Shown here one piece after another: positions 10,592 through 19,579 of a stretch of DNA of 37,658 nt. The notes beneath the pieces are model-generated. The model was not told the DNA's origin, made no database searches, and saw only the letters and a list, made by a program, of their open reading frames with translations. This stretch comes from Haplomitrium mnioides (taxonomy: Eukaryota; Marchantiophyta; Haplomitriopsida; Calobryales). A program made the translations under genes and the position numbers. How positions within the stretch are numbered: position 1 is the stretch's first letter; every line of letters starts with the position of its first letter. The DNA lies in NCBI GenBank assembly GCA_049999725.1, contig JBNGIS010030391.1, positions 1 through 37,658 on the forward strand, written 5' to 3'.

Positions 10592-10961
10592 TTCATCGAC
10601 TATTCTTTTATTATATTTTCGACATCATTATTATTATATCTGACCTCTCTTTATATTCTATTTTCTGCTCATATTATTCTTTTTCTTAGTATCATATCAT
10701 TATTATTTTCAGATTCATTATTTTGGCCTATAGCCGATTTTCTTATCATTATCATTTCTTTTGGTCACTATATGAATTCTATATCCATCTATAAATGGTG
10801 GTTGAACTCTTTTCCTCGTTGGCGTATGAGAGGGTTTTAATGAGGCAACACCTTTATATTGCATATGGATTTATTTGGAGTGTTGGTGATATTTCTATCA
10901 TAGGTCTTATATTCATCCTATGTGTGGCTACACCATTCCCCATATTATAGCCAAGGGGGAG
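10592..10961 (+). other. Copia-2 3' non-coding region with stem and polypurine tract
   Basis: A T-rich region is followed by the GGGTTTTAATGAGG block shared with copia-1, a TGGCTA/TAGCCA stem (10925-10930 with 10948-10953) and the polypurine tract AAGGGGGAG (10953-10961). The tract is identical to that of copia-1. Confidence 0.65.
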
Positions 10962-11230
10962 TATTGTAATGCATGTAGTAAGATGATTAGGCTAGTAGAT
11001 CATTAGTCCTTAACCTATGACTAGAGTGTAGGATTAGGATTAGGGTTAGTGCTAATCCTATGAGATTAGCATATCCTATCCTTTGTACTTTGTATTATGA
11101 TGATTATTACATGAGAGAGATGAGCATGAAGTGAGAGGAGAGAAGGAGAAGAAGATTGGAGATTTGCTTACATGACTATTGCAACATTCCTCACATCCTA
11201 TACATGAGCTAATGGGCTTTTTTTCCAACA
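10962..11230 (+). repeat. 3' LTR of copia-2
   Basis: A near-identical partner of 8336-8605, it starts right after the polypurine tract and ends CAACA. The few mismatches indicate a fairly young insertion relative to the host element A. Confidence 0.9.
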
Positions 11231-11754
11231 CTTTTTAGATTTTGTTTTCTTATCATCGTCATTTTTGCAATTTCTTGTTATTTTTCCATTTTCAACCATT
11301 CACTTTTTTTTGTTCGTCAATTTTTTGCTCTGAAACTTCACTAGTTTTTACTTTCAAAAAATGGTAGAACATGTCAATGTTCCCAAACTAGCTTAACGGA
11401 AGCCTTATAGGTATTCAGATGCTTTGAAGGTTTTTGAACCAGAAACATTAGACTGAGAATGGCTACTTAATTGTAGAACCATGAAAGACATCGATCAACA
11501 CAATTACCTTTTAGTTGGTGAAGGTGAAAAATATAACTTGGGCATTTTGGTCCAAATAACCATGATTAGAGAGAGCCAGCGAGCTCACATCGGGCTGTTT
11601 GTGCAATCAATGGATAGCATTACCCTATAGAAGGCCTCTCGCAAACAATTTTGCTTTACGGAGATGAATCGGAGGGACATCTTCACCAAGCATCTACAGT
11701 CGGCTTAGACAATGGCAAGGTACGAAATGAAAGCTATTTTTTCATTTTTTTTAT

Positions 11755-12440
11755 GGACTCAAAACTCCATACGTATATGGGCTCCTCAGTCCATGCACGC
11801 ATGGACTTGGGAGCCTCTTCGCGCTTGGAGTTCCTAGTTAGGACGCGCAAGTACTTGGAGTCCACACTTGCATAGACTTTGGAGTCAATGCAAGCATGGA
11901 CTCCAGAGTCTAGGCGCACTTGGACTCCCAAGTCCATGCACACATGGACTCTAGAGTTGTTGTGCACAAGGATTCTTAAGTCCCTACGAGCATGTAATTT
12001 CAAGTCCATGCACGTTTGGACTTTGGAATCTATTGTTGGAATGCGTGATAACATCCTACAATATTGGATCGATGTCCAATCTTTATCAAAATGAATTTAG
12101 AATCTAGAAAGTAGAAAGGAATTCAAAATGTGAAAATATGCATGTGCAATACTTTGCACCAATATGAAAAATGATCAATGAGCGTATCAACTAAATGTAT
12201 GTATATACTCATCTACTAGTCTCACTAACTTAAGTAAATATACTTAGTATAGTAAAACTAACTTAGTTAAGGATTAGTTAAAGTTAACTAACCTTAGGAT
12301 AATAAGCTACCTAACCCATGATAGCTTGTAACTTTAACATCTATGTGTGTAGAGACTCTGGAGTTTAAGCGTGCTTGGACTTTGGAGTCCATGCATGCAT
12401 GGACTCAGAGTCCTTGCTTGCGTTTGGATACCATCTCCTT
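11755..12440. repeat. 24 bp palindromic array in intron 1 of element A
   Basis: About 12 degenerate units of TGGACTT(C/G)(A/G)AAGTCC joined to ATGCGCGCA-like sequence fill 11755-12028, and two to three more follow a solo LTR (12345-12420). The same intron of element B has an equivalent array, so it predates the separation of the two copies or was amplified in both. Confidence 0.8.
12034..12339. mobile_element. Solo LTR
   Basis: This 306 bp sequence starts TGTTGG and ends TTAACA. It is flanked by a perfect 5 bp duplication TCTAT (12029-12033 and 12340-12344). Removing it and one TCTAT restores a continuous 24 bp repeat unit. It has no coding sequence and no second LTR nearby, as expected after LTR-LTR recombination. 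The parent family is not identified. Confidence 0.82.
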
Positions 12441-13035
12441 TTTTAGCTTAGACTATAGGTTCGGAAGTTTAAATTTCTAATAAACATATGGAGCTTCTTT
12501 GTATAACATGTTTGATTGTTTTTTTATTTTTTTTTCAACCTACTCAATATTTGGAGGACTTTGTTGATGGCTACCTTGACGCAAAGTGCGTTGAGCGAGA
12601 CTTCATCAAGTTGGCCATTAGCATCAAGCTACTAAAGCCAAAGTAAGGAGTCCATATTCAGCAACTAGTGTCGCATCCAAGCGTGGCGACCATGTCAATG
12701 ACAGTAACACCATGACCATCAGCTACTAAAAAGAGAAAGGCGGTAGAGCTAGTCAAGGCTCCAAAAAAGAAGAAGCACCTTGTCCCAAAAGAGAAGCCTA
12801 TTTTCACATCAATTATTGAGGAGAAGCCAACCTCGTCCCACACTCCAACAAGGTCATCTTCTTCTACCCCTTTGTCTTCAACACCGAGCAGCTTAGGGGA
12901 GGAAGCAAAGACGGAGCCAGTTCAGGCTCCAACGCCTAGACTAAAAAAGACAATCGCATTAGGGGATGCAAACATTTTAGGAACGTGAGCAAGTGGACCT
13001 TCAGATAGTATCTAAGGAAGACAAAAATAAAATCA

Positions 13036-13115
13036 ATAGCCACTACTTTGAACTAGGAACCGCTACTGAGTTCTTGTTTCACTTGGTAGTTGAAAACTTT
13101 TTTTTGGTGATTTGG
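13036..13115 (-). repeat. Candidate right terminal inverted repeat of element A
   Basis: This is the reverse complement of 3151-3229 with mismatches, including TGTTTCACTTGGTAGTTG at 13075-13092. It abuts the point where gene homology to element B ends. Confidence 0.55.
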
Positions 13116-13319
13116 CATTAAAAAACATCAAATTTACGTTTGAAATCTTCTTTTTGAAAAGAAAATCATCTTTTATAAACCAAAAATGCATATTTACATT
13201 GAGATTATATTTCAAACATTCCTTTGTAGAAACTACCTTGCAAAACAAGCATTTTGGTTATATCTTTTGGTGGAAAAAAATTACAAGAAAACATAAATGT
13301 CCAGTCGAGTAAGGACTTT
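13116..13319. other. Unassigned AT-rich stretch between A and B
   Basis: This lies between the proposed right end of A and the array downstream of the element B gene. Short open frames exist on both strands but match nothing I recognise. The left border of element B may lie here. Confidence 0.4.
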
Positions 13320-13329
13320 GAACCTGACC

Positions 13330-13700
13330 TTGAGCATCGTAGCTAACAAATCCTATGCAAGTATAGACTCCAAACCAAAACCGTAAAGCCTATGCACACA
13401 TAGACTCCAAACAAGAATCCCAAATCATGTTCGTGCTTAGACTCTGAACAAGAACAATGAAGCTATGCATGCATGGACTTTGGACTAGAACCCTAGAGTT
13501 ACTGCAAGCCAAGATTCTAAACAAGAACCCTACAGTCTATGCAAGCATAGGCATTGAACAAGAACCCTTTGGTTTATAGGTGAAAGGACTCTGAACAATA
13601 ACCTGAGAGCTTATGCACGTAGGGAATCCGAACAAGAACTAGATAGCCTTAATGCGCAACGACACTAAACAATGCACAAAGACTCCAAATCATCTTTAGA
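13330..13700 (-). repeat. About 45 bp tandem repeats downstream of the element B gene
   Basis: About eight degenerate units, read on the minus strand, contain GTTCTTGTTCGGAGTC followed by TATGCGTGCATAG-like palindromes. The unit differs from the 24 bp intron arrays but shares the TATGC..GCATA core. The position is downstream of the poly(A) signal of the ParB-methylase gene. Confidence 0.65.
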
Positions 13701-13850
13701 TTTGCAATTAACTTCAAACCATTCTTAGATTATCATATGAGTCAAACTATTCTTATGCCCACCAAACTAAATCATGATGAAAAGACTTGAAATAGATCAA
13801 GAGAGCAACAAGATGAAACTTTGGTAAATAAAAATTTGGAAAACATAAAC

Positions 13851-13856
13851 TTTATT
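13851..13856 (-). terminator. Poly(A) signal of the element B ParB-methylase gene
   Basis: AATAAA on the minus strand lies about 28 bases downstream of the stop codon at 13884-13886. The distance and context fit a plant polyadenylation signal. Confidence 0.55.
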
Positions 13857-13883
13857 AATAATACAAATTGTTCAAATAGATCC

Positions 13884-14502
13884 TTAGACTCTATCCTCTT
13901 CAAGAGGAATTGTCTCATCTAAATCTACAAGCTAAGCATCTATAGTTGCTAGAGAATCCTGTCGAGACTTTCCAGTCTCTGATATTGCAACAGAGTCACC
14001 ATAAGCACTTGCAGTACCAGGAGGAACAAGTTCCTTGTGGTATGCAAAAACTCTCTGTGACTCAGTCACATTGGATGGTAAAGAAGCTATCTCCAAAACC
14101 CTTTGAGGAATATAAATAGACTAACGTCTATCATATTCTATAGCGATGTAATTTTGCATCAGCTTTAAAGCACGTACAAGGCCTGTGCCAGACTTAGAGT
14201 AAAGATCAAGGATCCAATCTTGCTCTGTTGATAAATGGTCAATAAAAAATTTGTAAAGAGCTTGCGACTTCTAATAAACATTGATAGGAGCATCATCTCC
14301 TGGATGTTTAAGTTTTGGTGAAGTAGTAGGGCAACTAAAAACACTCTTCATAATCTACCAAGGAAGTCCGGTTGCAGAAGAAGGCTGCAAATCAAAGATG
14401 CGCATGCTCCTCTTTCCTTCATTAGTCCAGTAACCAACCGTCAAATACTCGTAGGCATGTGAGATTTTGGGACCACCAGAATGATGAATATTGCTTTTGT
14501 CC
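13884..14502 (-). pseudogene. ParB-methylase gene B, last exon (methyltransferase motif I)
   Basis: The exon begins after the acceptor TTTTGTAG (AG at 14504-14503) and reads DKSNIHHSGG, then AYEYLTVGYW, as in the region after motif IV of beta-class amino-methyltransferases. Further on, WILDLYSKSGTGLVRALKL and NYIAIEYD match the S-adenosylmethionine-binding motif I, normally D-x-F-x-G-S-G-T with a downstream GIE-D. Here the Gly before SGT is Lys and Phe is Tyr, so binding may be impaired in this copy. The frame has about four internal stops, all TAG, explicable as CAG with a C-to-T change. Joined to the previous exon the reading frame is continuous across the junction (phase 2). It ends with TAA at 13884-13886. 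Confidence 0.75.
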
Positions 14503-14602
14503 CTACAAAAAGAAAAACAAATCAAATCAAACATTGCAACCAAAATGCAAGAGAAGTAAAAAACTAATAAATCAAAAACAAAAAAATAAAAGAACAACTC
14601 AC

Positions 14603-15158
14603 CAGATGTCGTGATCGATTGCATAGCAAACTTCAGAAAGGACATCATTGACAATGCCAAATTGCTGCAAAGAATGAATGATTACAAAAGACCAAAACTC
14701 TGAAGTTGTAACTACCGCAAAAGATGATGCCATATCAAAAATGTCATCTTTTGAAAAAGGTTCCGAGTCATCATGCTTGCATTCTTTAAGGTTGTACCCA
14801 TAAGAAATATCAACAATAGCCAAAGTGAAACACCTAAGTTTCATAAGACCCTTCAATTGCCGAGTGTTGGCCTCCCCGTGGACTTGATAAAAAGCCATGT
14901 TGAGACCATCCATATACGACATTAAGTCATCTTCCTCGTCTCTCACAACTCCTTCAGTTGTGAGAGATGCAGCACCACTTTGTTGTCGTGCTTTCCACTC
15001 TCTAGCCTTTTGGTAGTGGAGAAGAAAAGCAGAAGGATAAGAGACCAACGTGGGAGGCTGGTCTTGATCTTCAAAGGCTTCCTTAACTCCTGATTTTTTC
15101 CTTCTTTTCACAGTTGCTGTTAGTTTCTTTGCTAGCTGCAATTTAAATGTTTTGTCTC
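14603..15158 (-). pseudogene. ParB-methylase gene B, exon with methyltransferase motif IV
   Basis: The exon lies between an acceptor GCAAG (AG at 15160-15159) and a donor CTG|GTGAGT (14603/14602), and is open throughout. It starts with a Lys-rich part (KLQLAKKLTATVKRRKK) and has an acidic stretch VRDEEDD. Then comes FTLAIVDISYGYNLKE, which aligns with motif IV of amino DNA methyltransferases, (D/N/S)PP(Y/F): the two prolines are replaced by I and S. SEFWSFVIIHSLQQFG and YAIDHDIW then match the strands after motif IV. Motif IV before motif I is the beta-class order used by N6-adenine and N4-cytosine enzymes. The altered DPPY suggests loss of catalysis in this copy. It is separated from the upstream exon by the gypsy-containing intron. 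Confidence 0.75.
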
Positions 15159-15229
15159 CTTGCACAAAAATTGAACAGATACATTAAAGAGTGATAAAAA
15201 CATTTTAAGGTAGAGAACATAAAACATTT

Positions 15230-15408
15230 TAGGGTCTACGCGCATGGACATCGAAGTCCATGCGCGCATGGAATTGAAAGTCGATGCATATGTAGGCATC
15301 GAAGTCCATGCATGCATGGACTTTGAAGTCTTAGCGCTTGGATTACAAAGTCCATGCTAGATATGGACTTCAAAGTTCATGCATGCATGGACTTCAATGT
15401 CCACGCGT
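15230..15408 (-). repeat. 24 bp palindromic array, left part split by gypsy
   Basis: About seven units of TGGACTT(C/T)(A/G)AAGTCC plus CATGCGCGCATG-like dyads. The array stops at the gypsy insertion and resumes at 29334. Together they form one array of about 20 units in the intron between the ParB-like and methyltransferase exons of element B. Confidence 0.85.
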
Positions 15409-18400
15409 TGTTACGTAGAGTTCAGTAAGAACATTCAAGAATAAGCCTTTTTGGATAAATTTAAAGGCAAATGGGCCTGTGAAGAGCTTGTAACAGGGAA
15501 AAATTTGGAGAAAATCAGTCATTGAGAAGCTTTGGAAGAGGACAAATCAAATTTGGATTTTAGATCAGCATAAAGTGCTTTAGATTATTGGATATTTGAG
15601 TTTGAAGTTATATTCTAGAACATAACCAAAGAGTGGAGTTGGAAGAAAGTCAGAAGTGGCTTTGCAAGGTTTCCAACGATTGGATCCATTTCCGATTTCG
15701 GAATCTGGAGGACGCCATCTGGGGTTATTATAAAAACAAGTTGTTGCTTTCAAACAAGGAAATCATGCCAAGACGAGCGTGGAGAGCCTCGAGAGCCAGA
15801 GGAGGACCAGTTGCTACACGGAGATTGGAGAGGAAAAGATTGTTATTCAAATCAGCCATTTCATCAGAGATCGAAAAAACTCCTATGGAGGCAATTCCGA
15901 CTGCGGAAGAGATGAATGTGCAAGAGATGAAGGGCGATGGGGAATTTGTGCCTATGGGGTCGGTGAAGAGCCCCCACATTCTCATGATTTCATATGATTT
16001 AAGAATGGTTTTGAGGAGCCGAGGGCTTTGGAACTTTGTCGGAAGGATCTGGGATCATAATTTATGAAGTATGATCAGTTAGGGGAAATTTCAAAGAGTC
16101 GAAGTCGTGGCTGGGGAGTTGGTGTTCTCCTTTCGAGGATAATTTGTACATTATTCAAAAGAAGTGGTGAGGAAAATTTACCATCTTCTTGAGACCGATA
16201 ACCCAGATGTAAGATTGAAGCAAGATGAGCATCTCGCTTATCTTTTCCTTGATTCATCTATAACCAATGATGGTTACAAGATCCAAGAGATTACAAATCC
16301 CTTATTGCAAGAATTTGTGCAAGTTTTTGGCACAATTATGTTTCAGCCTAAGCCCAGACATATAACAAAGACAAATTTGTTTGTCCTATTGAATGCGTGG
16401 AGAGGGCACACCAAGGAGATGGCTTAGTTCATTTATGGTAGACTCCTCACATATTTTTGGATTAGTTGGGGGAAGAACCCAGTGATCTGGTATGCTTTGT
16501 TTATTTTATAAACATCATATGGAAGCAAATGGAGTGTGCACTCTTGAAGAAAGAGATCTCCTAGCGAGAGATCAGAGGATGTTTTCAAAGGAAACAATAT
16601 GGGAGAATGGAGTCCCGAATAAACCTGGGAGGAAGCCTTGGAAAATGCCTTCCGTTGATCTAATCCCCAGATAGAGAGTAGAAATGAGGATTTCCAATTC
16701 GCCATATCTGAAGCTATGGAAGAGGGCCAGAACTGATTTGAAGGAAATGTGGGTGCCAAAGGCAAATCAACCAGGAGGTGCAGGGAAGGCGCCTAAGGAT
16801 GTTGTAGTCTACCCCTTTGCATGTCAGAAGCCAGGAGAGGGGAGAACAATTGACATGATTGATTTAGCAGAAGGCAGTGCCGATTAGGGCAGGACTTTGG
16901 AAAAAATTGATGCCCAGCAAATGGCCCAAGTGAAAGGAGATGGAGTGGGGCCGAGTTCGGATCCAAGGAGAGATTCCATGGTGAGCTCAATCGCAATTCC
17001 AGAGGCCGAAGTGGGGGAGTCAGATGTGGTGCTTTTGGAAGTTAGAAATGCAAGATCGGGGGAAGCTTCACTTTAGCAAGTGGAGGTTCCATCTGAGGCG
17101 GAGGATGATATTGTGAGTGTGGAGCCGTCGGAGCAAGAAGATGAAGAATCTAGCGATGAGGAGGAAAGTCTAAAATCAGTTTCGGAGGAGTCGTTCAAGG
17201 ATCCTCCGGAAATTCAAAGGAAAGGAAAAGCTATCAACGCGAATCATACACGAAATTGGAGAACTGGGTAAGTACTTATAAGCTACTAAGGCAAAAGATT
17301 GAGATCAAAGAGAGCCGTTTGGAAGGAGCAATCTAGGAGGAAAGGGAGACTTCCAAGATTCTTCGAAAATCCTTAGCACAAATGCAGAGAGAGAAGCAGA
17401 GGGACGTGGAGGATTTGGCTAAGGTAGAGATGTTGAGGAAGAGAGTGGTAGGATTGGAATCTCTGTTGAAGCAGAGGGAAGAGAGTTTCCATTTCCAGGA
17501 GGAGAAATTCTCTAAGGTGGAGAAGGAACTTCATGAAGAAAAAGGGAGGAGTCTGAAACTCTTCGGAGAAAAGGTTTGCTTGAGTTAGAAGCCTGCAAAC
17601 TAATCACCAAAATGGCAGAAGGAATAGATGCGATTGTATTAGGTGCTCCAAACATCGAAGTCCATCCAGGAGAATGGAGCTAATACTTTGCAGCGGAAGT
17701 TGGTGGAGTGGTAGAGAAAGTCCTTGGAAAGAGAGAAGAGGGATTTTTCCGAAGACCTTTTGAAGGCAACTTGTGATGCGATGGGGTTGAAGCAGATGTG
17801 GGACAAGGTACAACAAGTGAGGAATAAGACCCTTGACCAAATGGATGTCAGCATGCAGAGGCTAGTCTTCGACTAGACAAAGCAAACCAAGAGGTGTCGA
17901 ATGTGAGAGAACAACTGGCAGCATTGGAGGAGCGGAGATACTCCAAAGTAACTCGAGACTTATTACGAGTAAATTTGTCGGAGGAGATTCTAAAGTTACC
18001 TTAGATTAGAAGGTCCTCTTATTGGTTCAGAAGTGTCGGTTTGGAAAGTCTGTTTTTTTGTGTAAGTCTTATCGTGACGTTAAAGTGAGGGTTGTTCATT
18101 GCTGATTTTGAAGAGGCGAGTTGCCAATTCAAACTGCAATCGTATTTATAAGTAAAGAATTCTTTGACACTCATTTTTTGAGATTGCATTAGTGGTATTC
18201 TACGTCTAGATCTGGAGTAAAGAAGAGAATTTGCATAAGCGAGAACGAGAAATCAAGCCTGTTCTTGATATGTATGGAGGAACTTAATTTGGTTGAAACT
18301 TGGTAATTGTGTACTACGAATTGTTGTTCGGGTGAAAGAAGGCAGAATCCGTTAAGGCTTTTCACGAAAATCATCTAGAATTCTTAAGGGCGATAGAATC

Positions 18401-19445
18401 AGCAAAGCAACCTAAGAAGGGAGTCAATTGCGGTAGGGAGGGGTGTCCCGAGCAAATCGTAGAGCCTACTTGATTGTTGAGGTGAGTAGGAGCCTTGATA
18501 AATAGGCAAAGGGTTTGGGGAGGAATCAGTGAGAATTAACCTTGCAGGTTGGCGGATCTGAGGGGTTGAGTTCTAGTCGACGGACTGAGAATCGTAGGGA
18601 AATTCCTATTTTTTTGCGTAAGGTGCATGTCTTAAATCCAAAAACTATAGCGTAATCACATACAAGAGGGTGGAGAGTGAGAAGAAGATTATAAGAGAGC
18701 TAAAAGAAGTTGCTCCTTAATCCTTGTGATTTGCAAGGGAGAAAACAAAATGCTTGAGGAATGCGCAAGCATAAATACAACACAAGAGTTGTGAAAGTTG
18801 AAAGTCAGAAAGGCGAACGCAGATACAGGATTAGTGGGATCCAAAGTATTGGAAGGATGCGTGGTGCGTGGAGGTGAATAGCGGAAGTTTACGCTAAGAG
18901 AGTCAGAAGTTTGAATTTGGAAGAATTCGAGATCTAAGTCCGAAAAAGGAAAATTCCGAAGTCCAAAGGAACCAGCGGAATGGCGGTCCAACTTTCAGGT
19001 GGAAAGCGGCATCAAACGGTGGGGTTTCGAAGGGTACATTTGTTGCGGATTGGAGGAAAGTAGAAAGTGACGTCTGCAATCTTGTCGGGTAGTAGTTCAG
19101 TCAACAGGAAGGACAAGAAAGGACGAGTCGGTCAAGCTTCCTAGTTGATTGCGGCGGCAAACAGTTGGCAGAATCAAGTCAGAAGCAGAACTTCAAATGC
19201 GTCAGTTGGAGCCAAAAGCAGAGCTTCGGAACGGGTTACTTGACTTATTTGGATTAGATACTTCATTCAAGAATCTGATTTGGAGTCTGCTAAGTCCGAT
19301 TGGGAACCTTGGATTGTCTTGATTTCTGAAAGAGTTGATTTTGCTGAGAAGCAAGACCTTTTTGTCACAAAATCTCTGTCCTCCCCGAGTAAAAGAACCT
19401 GGAGAAGGGTAAATCTCACATTGTCGGAATTCCTCGATTACTACA
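15409..19445 (+). repeat. 5' LTR of gypsy element (4037 bp)
   Basis: It begins TGTTACG and ends TACTACA, and pairs with 25264-29333. The first 2 kb contains the decayed LTR ORF. The rest is non-coding as far as I can see. Positions 17376-18535 look identical to the 3' LTR, while the flanking parts differ at several per cent of positions. Confidence 0.93.
15633..17588 (+). pseudogene. ORF inside the 5' LTR, decayed copy
   Basis: Fragments in several frames line up with the better copy in the 3' LTR (25618-27470). They include MPRRAWRASRARG near 15765, HYSKEVVRKIYHLLETDNPD, QPKPRHITKTNLFVLLNAWR, an acidic Glu/Ser stretch (EQEDEESSDEEESLKSVSEE) near 17130 and a coiled coil at 17382-17588. The middle part loosely resembles the putative plant transposon protein domain often found in accessory ORFs of Tat/Ogre-type elements. 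Function is unknown. Confidence 0.55.
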
Positions 19446-19455
19446 TAGAGATTTT

Positions 19456-19473
19456 TGGCGTCGTTGCCAGGGA
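19456..19473 (+). promoter_or_regulatory. Primer-binding site, tRNA-Asp type
   Basis: TGGCGTCGTTGCCAGGGA differs by two transitions from the TGGCGCCGTTGCCGGGGA site typical of Athila/Tat elements. It begins 10 bases after the LTR. Both changes fit cytosine deamination, one on each strand. Confidence 0.85.
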
Positions 19474-19579
19474 GGCAAACAGATTGGTGACAGGATAGTG
19501 TTTGCTTCTTAGAAGTAATTTTCAGTGATAATTCATGTAAGTTTCTCTACCATATATCTAGAGCATCTTTGGATTTTAG

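Larger units (their letters stand above)
8336..11230 (+). mobile_element. Internally deleted copia element (copia-2)
   Basis: Two nearly identical LTRs (8336-8605 and 10962-11230) flank a leader, the C-terminal half of RT plus RNase H, and a polypurine tract. Gag, protease, integrase and the N-terminal half of RT are missing, so this is a non-autonomous deletion derivative. The flanks CTTTC (8331-8335) and CTTTT (11231-11235) look like a 5 bp target duplication with one change. It sits in the leader of the second gene of element A, just downstream of its TATA box. Confidence 0.9.
11361..13033 (+). pseudogene. ParB-methylase gene of element A, truncated 5' half
   Basis: Exon 1 runs from ATG 11361 to the donor AAG|GT at 11719/11720. 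Its product matches exon 1 of element B (31713-32071), for example PYRYSD and the L.VGEGE..NLG stretch. The intron holds 24 bp arrays and a solo LTR. Exon 2 starts about 12539; the acceptor has become AA (12537-12538) where B has AG. It contains QYLEDFVD, DFIKLAI and a Lys/Arg-rich nuclear-signal-like segment, and homology ends near EDKNKI at about 13033, next to the candidate right inverted repeat. The ParB-like and methyltransferase parts are absent. In-frame stops occur in both exons. Confidence 0.65.
3151..13115. mobile_element. Element A: DUF7869-type transposon, decayed copy
   Basis: This decayed DNA element carries a minus-strand transposase pseudogene (8012-3666) and a divergent plus-strand gene (11361 to about 13033). 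The same two genes recur in the opposite orientation in element B. The ends are proposed from an inverted repeat of about 78 bp at 3151-3229 and 13036-13115. A copia element and a solo LTR inserted later; without them A is about 6.7 kb. Its second gene stops abruptly next to the right inverted repeat, so A has lost the methyltransferase half present in B. No convincing target-site duplication was found around the proposed ends. Confidence 0.6.

Noticed and set aside
10442-10840. Hydrophobic 132-residue frame resembling a membrane protein
   Set aside because: It overlaps the end of copia-2 RNase H in another frame and continues into T-rich 3' non-coding sequence, which gives Phe/Ile/Leu-rich translations by composition.
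15230-15408. CRISPR-like array
   Set aside because: Units are contiguous, degenerate and palindromic with no unique spacers, and the context is eukaryotic with introns and LTR retrotransposons.
17604-17854. Minus-strand frames repeated exactly at 27486-27736
   Set aside because: They are shadows of the LTR sequence. Their identity reflects the duplicated LTR tract, not a conserved protein.
19280-19498. Small ORF crossing the 5' LTR end and primer site
   Set aside because: It runs through the LTR border and primer-binding site, which are functional non-coding signals, and the matching 3' LTR frame diverges at the border.
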